Positions 58,601 through 60,932 of a stretch of 64,000 bases of DNA are shown piece by piece (the stretch's first letter is position 1; every line of letters begins with the position of its first letter). Position numbers and translations under genes: made by a program. The DNA lies in NCBI GenBank assembly GCA_949130485.1, contig OX422205.1, forward strand, positions 2,772,415 to 2,836,414, given 5' to 3'. The stretch comes from Agelas oroides. Taxonomy: Eukaryota > Porifera > Demospongiae > Agelasida > Agelasidae. The notes under the pieces are model-generated. The model was given only the letters and a program-made list of their open reading frames with translations. It did not search any database and was not told where the DNA came from.

Positions 58601-60932
58601 ATGTTATAATCCATGGCTGTTGGAAGGGATGCGACCACTAAGGCACTAGCCTTAACACCTTTAGAGATATTGACTTAGCTTTATCTGTGTTTGGCTAGTG
58701 TTATAGTTATAACTGAACTTATTTTGTGCTTGGTTGTGGCTGCCTAGTGTGAAAGAGAATGCACACTGTTTTGCCAGATGGTCATTTTTACCAGATCTAC
58801 GGTATCTACATTTATCTGGAGCAGTGTGAAACATGGTTAGATGGTGGACATATACGTACCGGGGGTACCGTATAGCGGGAAATATCTGCCAGGGCTAAAT
58901 TTCCATCAATTTTGCCATTAGCTTAGAATGGCAAAAATTTAACTTGTGAAAATTTTTTCCTGGTTCATTATTTTGCCAAATGTAGCTGTTGCCAGCATTC
59001 AGTAACAATGGTGGCTTCCCAAATCTCCTTATATACATGGTAGCCACGTATGACGCATTCTTTCTCGAAGCTAAGTTCTCCATGACAAAGTTCTCCCTCT
59101 CGTAGCTATATAGTACTACTCATCACACTTTGCATACTGACTATGCAGATTTTAACGGGTTAAATCCAAATTACTCTGGAATTTAATTTCACCCAAACCT
59201 TGGCTGTACGAAAATAAATCCGGCAAATATTTTCTACAATACATTGGCGCTTGAAATTTTTCCCTGGCGAATATTTCCCGCTATACTACAAGTACTAGAA
59301 ACCTTGTGATGCTCTTGGGATGTGGGGAGCTCTGGCATGCATGCACGCATTTGCGCATCGATAACATATGATGATTACAATCGCTGCAATCTTTGAACGA
59401 AAGACAGCTGCTTGAAGGACAACTGCACGAAGGAACGGTGCTTTTGAGAAGCTTCTACCAAGCTTTTGGATACTACCAGCCACCTGACTGCATTCTGTGT
59501 ATGAGATAACAGTCCCCATCTCCTGGTCACCCCAGTCAGCTGAACCGCATCCTGTGTAGTGGGTGACTTTGCATAACATCTAGGCCTATTTTTTAGGGAG
59601 ATGGTGTTCGTTGATTTTTCATGTTCTGTAAGTACTTTTAGAAAGCTAAAAGAGTGAATTGTCAAGTACAAGTCTTGAATAGCTTTCACTTGTTGAAAAA
59701 CCTTTAGTTGGAAACTCTATGAGTTTGTCCAGTTTGACAACCGATATTGACTATAGTGACAGTTGAACTGTATTGTTTACTGATTAGAACCTTAGCCAAT
59801 TATCTCTGCAGGTAGTGTCTATCATACAATTCATTTCAGCTGTGTTGTCTGTGTATTGTCTAGAGTTCTAGAACATTCTGTGGAACCCCCTATAAATTTC
59901 TGGACATTTTTCACTGTATAGAGTCACCACAATCCTATGAGATACAGTCTTGAATCTCTGTCACTGCAAACCACAAGCCACTGTTGCTTGCTGCCTGTGT
60001 ATGTTGTGTTGCATGCCAGTGTCTGAAATTCCTGAGAACAGTACAGTGTTAACATGACCACGTAGAAGATCATGCGATATGTTGCATCCACTTCTGACAC
60101 AATTAATGGTGTTTAGCACAGCAGTGTTAAGTGCTTGTAAGGTGATTGCATCCCTCAGTTTGTGATATAGCTACAAATCAACCAACAGTGGTGAATTGCT
60201 TGCAGTTGTTACAAGTACACTTCAATTGCTGCAAAAAAGCAGTCACAGTAGTAGACTGTCTCTATCTGACTTGCACAATCCCCAGTGTCCTGTAACTTTA
60301 CAATGAATATGCAGAACTTATCATGCCATGGTGTTACCAGTTCCTGGCCTCATTCCCAAACCTCCCCCGTTTTGTTGTTCTTGTTGTTTTGGTTTGCATG
60401 ATTATATTATTACACGAAAGCGAAAAGTGGCAAAAAAAACAGGGAAGGCCTTATCACATGAATGACATCATGCAGGTGGACGCAAGGTGGACATGGGGGT
60501 GGATTCCACATTAAAACAACACACTAGACTTTATTATCAAGTGGTCCATTGCTAGGCAGGATCTCAGACGTTTATGGGATTGACCATAGTCCATTTGACT
60601 GGTAAGAAACTCACTGTCTATGTTTAATGAGCACATGTTTGTAGTTGAGCACTACCATCCCTACATCCAGCTTACGTCTACCTCACATGGTAAGTATTCC
60701 TAGGTCTTCCCTATATTTTGCAGCTCTTCTACTTCCATGTGAACACAAATTGAAGAACAAGAAATGAGGGAGGCCTAGAAACAGTTTCTAGTTCATTTTA
60801 GCTAGGCCTGCACTACTCTGTTCAGATTATCACCAGATTAAGTATCATTTGAACATGCTCTTTGTGCAGGTTAATGATCTGAAGTCGTCAGCGATTATAG
60901 AAATCTATGAGCACAAACTTGAAGCTATGACT
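10598..60932 (+). CDS. CIP2A: CIP2A-like protein (PP2A inhibitor), partial split gene
   Basis: CIP2A binds the PP2A B56 subunits and restrains that phosphatase; in animals it also works with TOPBP1 in mitosis. Thirteen + strand exons (10,805-60,932) give about 491 residues collinear with the armadillo-like part of the human protein. Matches include [15 protein letters not shown] to [23 protein letters not shown] to [18 protein letters not shown] to [20 protein letters not shown] to EELIEKLQSG, and [12 protein letters not shown] to IMDVYEMKLSTL. All twelve exon joins keep phase. Human comparison is from memory. The N-terminal exons are missing or unrecognised (a weak candidate is 10,598-10,671), and the C-terminal coiled-coil exons lie beyond 60,932 or were missed. 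Introns range from 75 nt to 23.7 kb. Confidence 0.9.
10805..10907 (+). CDS. CIP2A: CIP2A exon a
   Basis: Acceptor tttcttctacag, donor ctg|gtaaga. Encodes [20 protein letters not shown] and continues to FMKGL, the clearest armadillo-helix match to CIP2A. Enters in phase 2, leaves in phase 0. Confidence 0.92.
10908..11255. other. intron DNA, no feature seen
   Basis: Start of the 1,950-nt intron after exon a, before the TIR element at 11,256. No gene or repeat is recognised. Confidence 0.5.
11256..12148. mobile_element. 893-bp TIR element with 7-bp TSD gttcaag
   Basis: gttcaag flanks both ends (11,249-11,255 and 12,149-12,155). The ends are catagatactattcacttcc on the left and, inward from the right, catagataatacataccgta, followed on both sides by tggatgtgaaacg. 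The cata start recalls the P element at 16,406, so it could be a non-autonomous P relative (inference). No gene inside. Confidence 0.75.
12858..12980 (+). CDS. CIP2A: CIP2A exon b
   Basis: 41 codons, phase 0 to 0. Acceptor cctttcatttgcag, donor agg|gtaggt. Encodes [20 protein letters not shown] then WGER, matching human [20 protein letters not shown] then VGEK. Confidence 0.93.
13089..13148. mobile_element. 60-bp palindromic transposon, exact 9-bp TSD
   Basis: The 9-mer atatctaca occurs at 13,080-13,088 and 13,149-13,157. Between them lie two about 29-bp arms, taacctcgttcccaggcgct and the inverted form ending gcgcctgggaacgacgctaa, with almost nothing in the middle. Same end family as 5454-8848 and 43,121-43,156. 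It lies in the 323-nt intron between CIP2A exons b and c. Confidence 0.88.
13262..13290. repeat. (GTTT)n tract before exon c acceptor
   Basis: About six tgtt/gttt units lie just upstream of the tacctttacccag acceptor at 13,303, making a T-rich polypyrimidine-like tract. Confidence 0.8.
13304..13452 (+). CDS. CIP2A: CIP2A exon c
   Basis: Encodes [20 protein letters not shown] and [20 protein letters not shown], matching human FHARNIHQTFQLIFNIL and YSVDLLMDLLKNPKI. Phase 0 in, phase 2 out (ca|gtaagt). The following intron, 13,453-37,156, is 23.7 kb and holds most of the nested elements in this window. Confidence 0.93.
13515..13944. mobile_element. 430-bp MITE with TA-ended TIRs
   Basis: Left end tataccatagtttcgcgaag, right end inward tataccgtagccttgcgaat; both continue into a shared aggagcaccca/agaagcaccca stretch. 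Parts recur at 50,565-50,640 (gcggaaacacttgaaagagc) and at 53,230-53,400 (gtgggcgctcattcaagtaa). Confidence 0.75.
14139..14373 (-). repeat. retroelement terminal repeat B2
   Basis: Begins gttaatgtttcaggttaaat and includes tcttctttgcccagggcttt; the same stretch recurs as B1 at 14,761-14,997 in the same orientation. Outermost left piece of the retroelement. Confidence 0.75.
14475..14755 (-). repeat. retroelement repeat A2
   Basis: Shares aactgaaactcaagttgtag, ccccctcttgtctcag, ttcctcaatccagggtcct and gccccaccctttaattaacc with A1 at 26,343-26,428 and 29,872-30,210. A1 carries about 190 extra bases internally. Confidence 0.75.
14761..14997 (-). repeat. retroelement repeat B1
   Basis: Direct repeat of B2, adjoining A2 on the coding side of the element. 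The two B copies differ by scattered substitutions and short indels. Confidence 0.75.
15150..15976 (-). mobile_element. tyrosine recombinase part of the retroelement (fossil)
   Basis: Minus-strand stretches read [20 protein letters not shown] and LAAVHY, typical of the core-binding domain, and further on [11 protein letters not shown], typical of the catalytic domain of Ngaro/DIRS recombinases. In life the enzyme would have integrated circular cDNA. It is broken, and its start is separated from the rest by the 15,979-23,338 insertion. Confidence 0.75.
16185..16405 (+). repeat. dispersed repeat, first half, split by the P element
   Basis: Matches 46,905-47,120 (cataacttccgtcaaaaact, agaaagctctcagtgagctc). 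The second half is at 21,649-21,800. Both copies keep an open frame with [18 protein letters not shown] and ITVGR in common, so the repeat may derive from coding DNA I do not recognise. Confidence 0.8.
16780..17010 (-). CDS. P-element transposase last exon
   Basis: Reads [20 protein letters not shown], then [20 protein letters not shown]. The phrase W-IRGFSFA...KKSTQ-K-LR closes transposases of this P lineage. It lies about 370 bp inside the left TIR, as expected for the 3' end of a minus-strand gene. Confidence 0.75.
17840..18191 (-). CDS. P-element transposase C-terminal domain exon
   Basis: Reads [20 protein letters not shown], then [13 protein letters not shown], then [34 protein letters not shown] is the C-terminal signature of P/THAP9 transposases and carries the last catalytic acid region. 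One base appears gained or lost in the ttttttgggg run of LENFFG, splitting the domain over two frames. Downstream a basic stretch ([11 protein letters not shown]) may be a nuclear localisation signal. Donor gtaagt at 17,834-17,839 (plus-strand acttac). Confidence 0.82.
18258..18384 (-). CDS. P-element transposase exon, QTLLGL segment
   Basis: Reads [20 protein letters not shown], then [15 protein letters not shown]. The sequence SQT-GL following a lysine pair is a conserved P/THAP9 motif just before the C-terminal domain. Boundaries: acceptor cattcacag, donor gag|gtagat. Confidence 0.8.
18516..18703 (-). CDS. P-element transposase middle exon
   Basis: Reads [15 protein letters not shown], then [16 protein letters not shown] and [11 protein letters not shown]. 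The FFDCLN-type motif is conserved in THAP9/P transposases in the GTP-binding insertion region. Splice sites: acceptor attgtag, donor aag|gtatc. The reading near the exon's end shifts after the KPF segment. Confidence 0.75.
19066..19436. repeat. 20-bp minisatellite inside the P element
   Basis: About eighteen units of tcgacacaggactacactaa with variants (cacgacacag, gtactacact). It begins in a less regular tract of ctacac/cgacac phrases and lies in what would be a P transposase intron. Confidence 0.9.
19479..19728 (-). CDS. P-element transposase catalytic exon
   Basis: Reads [20 protein letters not shown], then [20 protein letters not shown] and VPHQL. These are the RNase H-like core motifs of P-element/THAP9 transposases: first acidic residue in TTFDGAS, second in FFSDVPH. 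Acceptor side plus-strand gatcac|ctgc (high end 19,728), donor at acctac (19,473-19,478). The product would cut and join the P ends using GTP as cofactor in the known family. A THAP exon should lie upstream on the minus strand (20-21.6 kb) but I could not place it. Confidence 0.85.
19740..21640. other. 5' half of the P element, exons not resolved
   Basis: THAP and linker exons of the transposase are expected here on the minus strand. Short open stretches exist (20,615-20,806; 20,106-20,519 shadow region), but I could not assign them. A direct duplication of caaagacacaccctc is at about 20,297-20,330. Confidence 0.4.
21649..21800 (+). repeat. dispersed repeat, second half
   Basis: Matches 47,125-47,265, including tggtcactcgtagcacaagc and gagctgtttctttcaaaa. 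The open frame [17 protein letters not shown] is kept in both copies. Separated from its first half (16,185-16,405) by the P element. Confidence 0.8.
22007..23112. mobile_element. 1.1 kb inverted-repeat element carrying a minisatellite
   Basis: Arms ttctccatgtaaccagtcac (22,007 on) and, inward from 23,112, ttctccatgtaaccggtcac, both continuing tacattatat. A target duplication is not clear. It lies inside the TA-flanked element. Confidence 0.65.
22085..22612. repeat. minisatellite of GTCACTACTGTCACCACT-type units
   Basis: About 20 units of 24-27 bp built from cactactgtcaccactgtca and cggtagt. Stop-free frames across it on the minus strand (Thr-Val-Val or Ser-Asp-Tyr repeats) are by-products of the repeat. 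Confidence 0.92.
23480..25100 (-). mobile_element. reverse transcriptase and RNase H of the retroelement (fossil)
   Basis: Minus-strand stretches show the DIRS/Ngaro reverse transcriptase ([54 protein letters not shown]) and the RNase H domain ([30 protein letters not shown]). These enzymes would copy the element's RNA to DNA. The region is broken into several pieces. Confidence 0.88.
25270..25650 (-). mobile_element. gag-like region of the retroelement (fossil)
   Basis: Contains [20 protein letters not shown], then a Cys-bearing stretch and proline-rich text ([30 protein letters not shown]) preceding the reverse transcriptase. It is placed by order and composition; the family of the capsid-like part is not certain. 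Confidence 0.5.
25660..26342. other. retroelement leader, no separate feature
   Basis: Sequence between the gag-like region and repeat A1. It includes a GC-rich stretch near 26,100-26,260 with short open frames on the + strand that do not resemble known proteins. Confidence 0.4.
26555..26764 (+). CDS. THAP-domain exon of ISL2EU transposase
   Basis: [20 protein letters not shown] opens a THAP zinc finger (C2CH). After [11 protein letters not shown] the frame slips by one base and continues [28 protein letters not shown], with the second C--H pair, before a donor gtaatc. THAP domains bind the element's ends. The single slip means this copy would not make a full protein unless corrected by splicing. 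The middle of the transposase (26.77-27.0 kb) is strongly reduced. Confidence 0.8.
   Translation: MVNFCAVVGCSNRSDREKEINFYRLPAVIFHQGEKTYELSQISGSQEFTGKTSDPRSILVLVSALYTSY
27010..27414 (+). CDS. ISL2EU DDE transposase C-terminal part
   Basis: Reads [10 protein letters not shown], then [40 protein letters not shown], then [34 protein letters not shown] and [16 protein letters not shown] before the stop. VLAD-RFDI holds the second catalytic Asp and R-HLERVIG the Glu of IS4EU/PIF-like enzymes. A cysteine replaces the usual Arg/Gly beside the Asp (ADCRFD; family usually ADRGFD). The N-terminal catalytic segment is missing and a stop falls between the KGKK and VVEQ parts. Confidence 0.85.
27460..29303 (-). 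CDS. SWIM zinc finger / YqaJ-like nuclease / PHD finger protein
   Basis: Exons on the minus strand at about 29,303-29,155, 29,074-28,154, 28,089-27,971 and 27,900-27,460. The first reads [20 protein letters not shown]. The second has the SWIM finger ([20 protein letters not shown]) and the start of a YqaJ/lambda-exonuclease fold ([45 protein letters not shown]). The third adds [10 protein letters not shown], the fourth [11 protein letters not shown] and a PHD finger ([20 protein letters not shown]). E-K and D in SPDG...EVK are the expected metal-binding residues. One nonsense codon and two frame slips are visible, so it is decaying. It probably aids transposition or end repair; its exact role is unknown. 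Confidence 0.85.
29341..29601. mobile_element. MITE family 1, full copy
   Basis: Arms caagagtgcataagaacggg and the inverted cccgttcttatgcgctcttg enclose an inner inverted pair (actaaaaatagaac / gttactatttttagt). 261 bp. Copies at 2479 and 55,011. It lies just upstream of the SWIM-YqaJ gene's first visible exon within the ISL2EU-type element. Confidence 0.9.
30305..30331. repeat. short hairpin
   Basis: agggcgcatcg and cgatgtgccct form about 11-bp arms with one G-T type mismatch and a two- or three-base loop. Function unknown. Confidence 0.5.
30713..30949 (+). CDS. YqaJ-like nuclease C-terminal fragment (second ISL2EU-type element)
   Basis: Reads [20 protein letters not shown], then [20 protein letters not shown] and [16 protein letters not shown]. 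The LKR-H...Q-Q and WCDFVVYT motifs are those of YqaJ-type nucleases, matching the fourth exon of the gene at 27.5-29.3 kb. It converges on the minus-strand transposase at 31-32.2 kb, the same arrangement as in the 26.4-29.9 kb element. Confidence 0.8.
   Translation: MSPDTTISLKRDHNQVLQLYVISANWCDFYVYTTKGIAIESIYPDMEWKVRNLPKQYFYDNILLPEILLPRMKPGFVL
30980..31664 (-). CDS. ISL2EU DDE transposase, second element
   Basis: From 31,664: [20 protein letters not shown] is the HTH_Tnp_4-like motif, then [40 protein letters not shown] and [10 protein letters not shown]. The first catalytic Asp is in TLDAIEV (family: IIDATEI). Further down the frames break, but [27 protein letters not shown]-type and the [10 protein letters not shown] stretch with its Glu are recognisable to about 30,980. 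Several frame changes make it inactive. Confidence 0.8.
31737..32246 (-). CDS. THAP half-domain plus coiled coil, second ISL2EU element
   Basis: [16 protein letters not shown] is the second half of a THAP finger (C--H), followed by a basic stretch ([17 protein letters not shown]) and a heptad-like helix [20 protein letters not shown]. This is the usual N-terminal layout of THAP-ISL2EU transposases, just ahead of the HTH at 31,664. The first zinc-ligand half would be on an upstream exon, not found before 32,400. Confidence 0.8.
   Translation of the reverse strand: MYIKKYICTAFGLTLYPDLLSLCSNIGRKDLLLSDNTRVCSLHFQSGKNRYSNEVPTLKLPKRPHHKNAHKRKSSKERVQLCVQKCSPKQKTVSVGTDLQWETRVAELEAKVVLLEKQLHGTRAHTLSMVTLLNDIKVQVFRHRSILKYASNSLALQFHVSSIGDLKML
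32397..32443. repeat. (CATA)n microsatellite
   Basis: About eleven catacata-type tetramers, uninterrupted. Confidence 0.95.
32503..33862 (+). CDS. Tigger/pogo-like DDE_1 transposase, broken
   Basis: Pieces read [38 protein letters not shown], then [52 protein letters not shown] and, after a gap, [26 protein letters not shown] and [26 protein letters not shown] holds the first catalytic Asp; LDLSVNK is the third-acid region. The segment with the second Asp (near 33,540-33,600) is lost. The insert gtaagttccagttgagcatt occurs twice at 33,160-33,205. The left flank gtgggttatttccatggggt may be a TIR remnant; no right end was found. Confidence 0.82.
34050..34613 (-). CDS. Ulp1/C48-like cysteine protease fragment
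   Basis: 187 residues. [18 protein letters not shown] and LDGLQSILF match the first helices of Ulp1-like peptidases found in invertebrate repetitive gene families. [13 protein letters not shown] gives the catalytic His, [12 protein letters not shown] the Asp, and [20 protein letters not shown] the Gln-Gly-x-x-x-Cys nucleophile region, so the triad looks complete. The N-terminal part would be upstream at above 34,613 and was not found. It is likely derived from a mobile element; host function is unproven. Confidence 0.7.
   Translation of the reverse strand: MHVITDTLHNKCSILTVICCIWHSIHVAAMFLPLDKKLTDQHVNYAQTLLRLQFPNLDGLQSILFPSHSQSFKANACMLQVIHSRGDHWIVATTIQCVPGEVRVFDSVCTSLDDGTHQTIQSMFGHHTSPFRVTVVNKPKQQGGSDCAIAVCTCLAFGEDPSKMIICQAEMRDHLLKCFEEKLLIQF
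34620..37156. other. intron DNA, no supported feature
   Basis: End of the 23.7 kb intron. I see no domain, long repeat or RNA gene; short frames at 34,797 and 35,309 are composition effects. Confidence 0.4.
37157..37232 (+). CDS. CIP2A: CIP2A exon d
   Basis: Acceptor actttttacag. Reads [20 protein letters not shown] then DTVAK, continuing in frame into VLEMCVCF of the next exon, as in human SSKVLELLLAF. Phase 2 in, 0 out (aaa|gtgggt). Confidence 0.88.
37343..37680. mobile_element. piggyBac-like TTAA element relative
   Basis: Starts ttaaccctttaaccactaat and aligns with 9931-10,260 (atcagttggtgcaatcc, tagaaaggc, ggcagttt-like end). The right TTAA is not clear. It occupies most of the 654-nt intron between exons d and e. 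Confidence 0.6.
37887..38126 (+). CDS. CIP2A: CIP2A exon e
   Basis: 80 codons, phase 0 to 0. Acceptor ccttttctgcag. Reads [37 protein letters not shown] and [11 protein letters not shown], matching human CLEPTVALLRWLSQ and ALELFKEIFED. The donor gag|gttgtt is weak but gives exactly the human spacing to the next exon; the frame closes four bases later at tag. Confidence 0.9.
38139..38216. repeat. (GTAT)n microsatellite
   Basis: About nineteen gtat tetramers with two gtac variants, starting 13 nt after the weak donor of exon e. Confidence 0.95.
38614..38773 (+). CDS. CIP2A: CIP2A exon f
   Basis: Acceptor ctgcttttcttag. Reads [29 protein letters not shown] and [12 protein letters not shown], matching human SADRFVTLLLPTIL and CERIAKAIEVLL. 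Leaves in phase 1 at the AT-AC intron. Confidence 0.9.
38774..38945 (+). other. U12-type AT-AC intron
   Basis: 5' splice site ATATCCTTTT at 38,774 (U12 consensus RTATCCTTT). Branch site ctccttgac with the A at 38,935 (consensus TTCCTTRAC). The intron ends in AC at 38,945, ten bases after the branch A. Phase 1 to phase 1 keeps the frame and gives ALSVLSVL against human AIEVLLTL, better than any GT-AG reading. 172 nt. Confidence 0.9.
38946..39081 (+). CDS. CIP2A: CIP2A exon g
   Basis: Follows the AT-AC intron. Reads [20 protein letters not shown] and [13 protein letters not shown], matching human LCGDDTLKMHIAKIL and LIEQQF. Donor ag|gtttga leaves phase 2. The following intron is 6.7 kb. Confidence 0.85.
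39385..39419. repeat. perfect 16-bp inverted repeat, 3-nt loop
   Basis: Arms atttcttccgctagat and atctagcggaagaaat around ccc. A cruciform or hairpin former. No target duplication is seen, so its origin is open. Confidence 0.9.
39556..39582. repeat. (TA)n tract
   Basis: About twelve ta units. Confidence 0.9.
40155..40234. mobile_element. 80-bp palindromic element of the TAGTCT family
   Basis: Arms tagtattgcaaggcagaccc and, inward from 40,234, tagtctcgcaagccagactc; both continue through ctttcc-ttccacagc. The flanks ccctgggc and ccctggagc look like an imperfect 8-9-bp duplication. Ends match the 419-bp MITE at 6604-7022. Confidence 0.75.
40240..41730. other. intron DNA, no supported feature
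   Basis: Part of CIP2A intron 7. Nothing recognisable beyond scattered short repeats. Confidence 0.4.
41784..42280. repeat. 83-bp minisatellite, six units
   Basis: The unit start cccaaagtccccttgggact recurs at 41,784, 41,905, 41,988, 42,071, 42,154 and 42,237; spacing is 83 bp after the first, longer one. Because 83 is not a multiple of three and the unit lacks stops, all three forward frames stay open for 165-206 codons. These are treated as non-coding. Confidence 0.95.
42281..43110. other. intron DNA with a short helical open stretch
   Basis: Just after the minisatellite, [20 protein letters not shown] then MDDLLSG precedes a gtaatg. It looks helical, but phase 1 at that donor does not fit the next CIP2A exon. 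A short hairpin with tagaacacgtg / tatgtgttcta lies near 42,653-42,692. The rest is featureless. Confidence 0.35.
43121..43156. mobile_element. 36-bp perfect palindrome with exact 9-bp TSD
   Basis: Two 18-bp arms, tagcctcgtacccaggcc and its complement, joined without a spacer. The 9-mer agcattgcc stands at 43,112-43,120 and 43,157-43,165. The ends are those of the 3.4 kb element at 5454. It appears to be an insertion made of nothing but its own terminal repeats. Confidence 0.92.
43170..44450. other. intron DNA, no supported gene
   Basis: Some inverted phrases around 43,800-43,900 (atgccaatatcttgtatattggca; tatggcacaa/ttgtgccata) suggest a decayed foldback. No gene. Confidence 0.35.
44453..44852 (-). 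repeat. 64-bp direct repeats flanking a tRNA-derived SINE
   Basis: The segment with gcagattgaaaattgtctga and gagatggacattataatttc occurs at 44,453-44,516 and 44,786-44,849, nearly identical. Between them lies the SINE and a shorter direct pair (agaagtgggtcaaag at about 44,518 and 44,598). Confidence 0.75.
44640..44760 (-). mobile_element. tRNA-derived SINE head
   Basis: On the minus strand gctacagtggtgtaatggta then gcacactcatccggaagtga and ggttcaagttcc: a box A-like TGGTGTAATGG and box B GGTTCAAGTTCC at tRNA spacing. The 3' part reads into a T-rich body (gtttgtttgttttactctta). Acceptor-stem pairing is partial, so it is a SINE, not a tRNA gene. Confidence 0.7.
45060..45420. repeat. 76-79-bp minisatellite, four to five units
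   Basis: gtgggagtcc-type starts recur near 45,131, 45,207, 45,286 and 45,363. Units are rich in gggac/gtccc and cagacaggacac. Composition and phrases (ggactccc, gtcccac) resemble the 41.8 kb array, but the unit differs. Confidence 0.9.
45745..45820 (+). CDS. CIP2A: CIP2A exon h
   Basis: Acceptor ttttcccctcactctctag, donor tca|gtatgt, phase 2 to 0. Reads [20 protein letters not shown] with the split first codon, comparable to human [20 protein letters not shown]. Weak identity, but strong splice sites and phase fit on both sides. Confidence 0.75.
45872..45899. repeat. (TGG)n tract
   Basis: Short trinucleotide run in the intron after exon h. Confidence 0.85.
45960..46900. other. intron DNA, no supported feature
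   Basis: Featureless apart from AT-rich stretches. Confidence 0.4.
46905..47275 (+). repeat. uninterrupted copy of the dispersed repeat hit by the P element
   Basis: Contains both halves found at 16,185-16,405 and 21,649-21,800, joined at ctagagcc near 47,128, i.e. the state without a P insertion. Open frames [31 protein letters not shown] and [20 protein letters not shown] persist, suggesting protein-coding ancestry of unknown family. Confidence 0.85.
48166..48189 (+). CDS. CIP2A: CIP2A 24-nt microexon i
   Basis: Acceptor attctttttcttttatcag, donor cag|gtaagc, both strong. Encodes DIIQQHLQ in phase 0, leading directly into DCRLYPVLA of the next exon; human has [15 protein letters not shown]. 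Confidence 0.88.
48581..48872. repeat. 59-bp tandem repeat, five units, ending at a splice acceptor
   Basis: Units start at 48,581, 48,640, 48,699, 48,758 and 48,817 (tgttctgcacttagtcaaca). Almost identical, with one g/a change in the last. Each ends actatacatag|gactg; the last of these junctions is the acceptor of CIP2A exon j, so the four earlier ones are potential decoys. Confidence 0.95.
48873..48991 (+). CDS. CIP2A: CIP2A exon j
   Basis: Reads [20 protein letters not shown] and [19 protein letters not shown], matching human [20 protein letters not shown] and LRILLEAAPLPDF. The acceptor (actatacatag) has no polypyrimidine tract and lies in the tandem repeat. Donor cag|gtgggt; phase 0 to 2. 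Confidence 0.92.
49140..49216. repeat. (TTG)n and (TTGG)n tracts
   Basis: A ttgttg run followed by six ttgg units. Confidence 0.9.
49249..49644. mobile_element. hAT-type MITE with exact 8-bp TSD
   Basis: aactgcac flanks both ends (49,241-49,248; 49,645-49,652). TIRs taggcctctgcacattattc and, inward from the right, taggcctcagcacattattc. 8-bp duplication and TAGG-type ends fit hAT. 396 bp, no gene. Confidence 0.9.
49651..49860. repeat. short inverted repeat accccaagtgg
   Basis: accccaagtggaaa at 49,651 and tttccacttggggt at 49,810, with a further cccccaagtggg at about 49,845. Possibly a decayed MITE. Confidence 0.5.
49870..50560. other. intron DNA, no supported feature
   Basis: No gene or repeat recognised. 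Confidence 0.4.
50825..51574 (-). CDS. P-loop NTPase-like fragment, family unknown
   Basis: Open for about 250 codons on the minus strand, from about 51,574 (no clear start; perhaps an exon) to the stop at 50,825. Upstream part [32 protein letters not shown]; then [20 protein letters not shown], a Walker A motif GPTETGKST, with a possible Walker B at LPFGIDDP, and [15 protein letters not shown] near the end. An AAA/helicase-type ATPase is the best guess. I do not recognise the family; it may come from a mobile element or a lineage-specific gene family. Confidence 0.55.
51610..52460. other. intron DNA, no supported feature
   Basis: Short open frames only; nothing recognised. Confidence 0.4.
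52470..53024 (-). CDS. BED-like zinc finger gene fragment
   Basis: Exon 53,024-52,794 reads [40 protein letters not shown] and [10 protein letters not shown]: a CxxC...HxxxxxCH pattern like the BED-type finger of CGGBP1/hAT-derived proteins, which bind DNA. A second stretch near 52,661-52,470 ([16 protein letters not shown]) may be the next exon. No dimerisation or transposase domain follows, so it is a partial copy. Confidence 0.55.
53230..53400. repeat. relative of the MITE at 13,515-13,944
   Basis: Shares gtgggcgctcattcaagtaa and actttgacccta and a preceding cttactctcagatat phrase with 13,770-13,890. Confidence 0.65.
53410..54690. other. intron DNA, no supported feature
   Basis: End of the 5.7 kb intron before exon k. 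Nothing recognised. Confidence 0.4.
54696..54835 (+). CDS. CIP2A: CIP2A exon k
   Basis: Acceptor gttcttttcactag, donor gcat|gtaagt. Reads [20 protein letters not shown] with the split Ser codon, matching human VLGESIAANNAYRQQ, then a Ser/Pro-rich linker [19 protein letters not shown]. Phase 2 to 1. Confidence 0.88.
54911..54975 (+). CDS. CIP2A: CIP2A exon l
   Basis: After a 75-nt intron. Reads [20 protein letters not shown] then E, matching human GLNIEELIEKLQSGM. Donor gag|gtaagt. Phase 1 to 0. Confidence 0.92.
55011..55259. mobile_element. MITE family 1, third copy
   Basis: 249 bp with arms caagagtgcataagaacagg and inverted cccgttcttatgcgctcttg; about 85-90 percent like the 29.3 kb copy by eye. 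It starts only 35 nt past the donor of exon l. Confidence 0.9.
55384..56432 (+). CDS. SAP and SWIM-domain gene of the transposon
   Basis: Exon 1 ends at 55,664 (gcgaa|gtaagt) with a SAP-like motif [20 protein letters not shown]. Exon 2 starts at 55,789 (tttatag) with [19 protein letters not shown]. After the [10 protein letters not shown] segment one frame slip occurs near the TKE codons; the text then reads [20 protein letters not shown] and, in the next stretch, [20 protein letters not shown] and a SWIM finger [19 protein letters not shown]. It ends at a stop at 56,430. SAP binds DNA, SWIM binds DNA or protein; the nuclease domain seen in the 27.5-29.3 kb relative is missing. Confidence 0.8.
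56709..57221 (-). CDS. THAP-domain transposase N-terminal half
   Basis: Starts ATG at 57,221: [20 protein letters not shown], then [12 protein letters not shown], a complete C2CH THAP finger in about 75 residues. A coiled coil follows ([20 protein letters not shown]), then [20 protein letters not shown], the junction into the HTH/DDE part of ISL2EU transposases. The frame then ends and no DDE domain follows, so the protein is truncated after about 170 residues. It could still bind the element ends. Confidence 0.88.
   Translation of the reverse strand: MPWYQICSIPGCSSRSDREEFHGVKFHLLPQDPVLRYKWLVSIKKPISVSENTRICSLHFEGSGRTADCPVPTIFAWSVSVKHRQPPSIRNPIPCKKQKHEEPLSPAEVARGEIERHEEQIAQLQADVLRLDEVRTLLSRFCLKRFEGSDSDIQFYTGLPSYPVFMCLYR
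58049..58427. mobile_element. TA-flanked MITE with G28/C25 foldback
   Basis: TIRs ccatagtgtcccgctaatac and, inward from the right, ccgtagtgtcccgttaatac, with TA at 58,047-58,048 and 58,428-58,429. In the middle a run of 28 G (58,278-58,305) and a run of 25 C (58,342-58,366) flank an inner inverted pair cttatagtcgag / ctcgaatataag. Confidence 0.85.
58871..59283. mobile_element. TA-ended MITE
   Basis: Left tatagcgggaaatatctgcc, right inward tatagcgggaaatattcgcc, then aggg-taaatttc / aggg-aaaatttc. About 413 bp, AT-rich, no gene. Confidence 0.8.
59290..60868. other. intron DNA, no supported feature
   Basis: Rest of the 5.9 kb intron before exon m. Nothing recognised. Confidence 0.4.
60870..60932 (+). 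CDS. CIP2A: CIP2A exon m
   Basis: 21 codons, phase 0 to 0. Acceptor gctctttgtgcag, donor act|gtgagt. Reads [20 protein letters not shown] then T, matching human VRISDIMDVYEMKLSTL at the start of the coiled coil. The next exons (coiled coil) were not found before 64,000. Confidence 0.92.
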
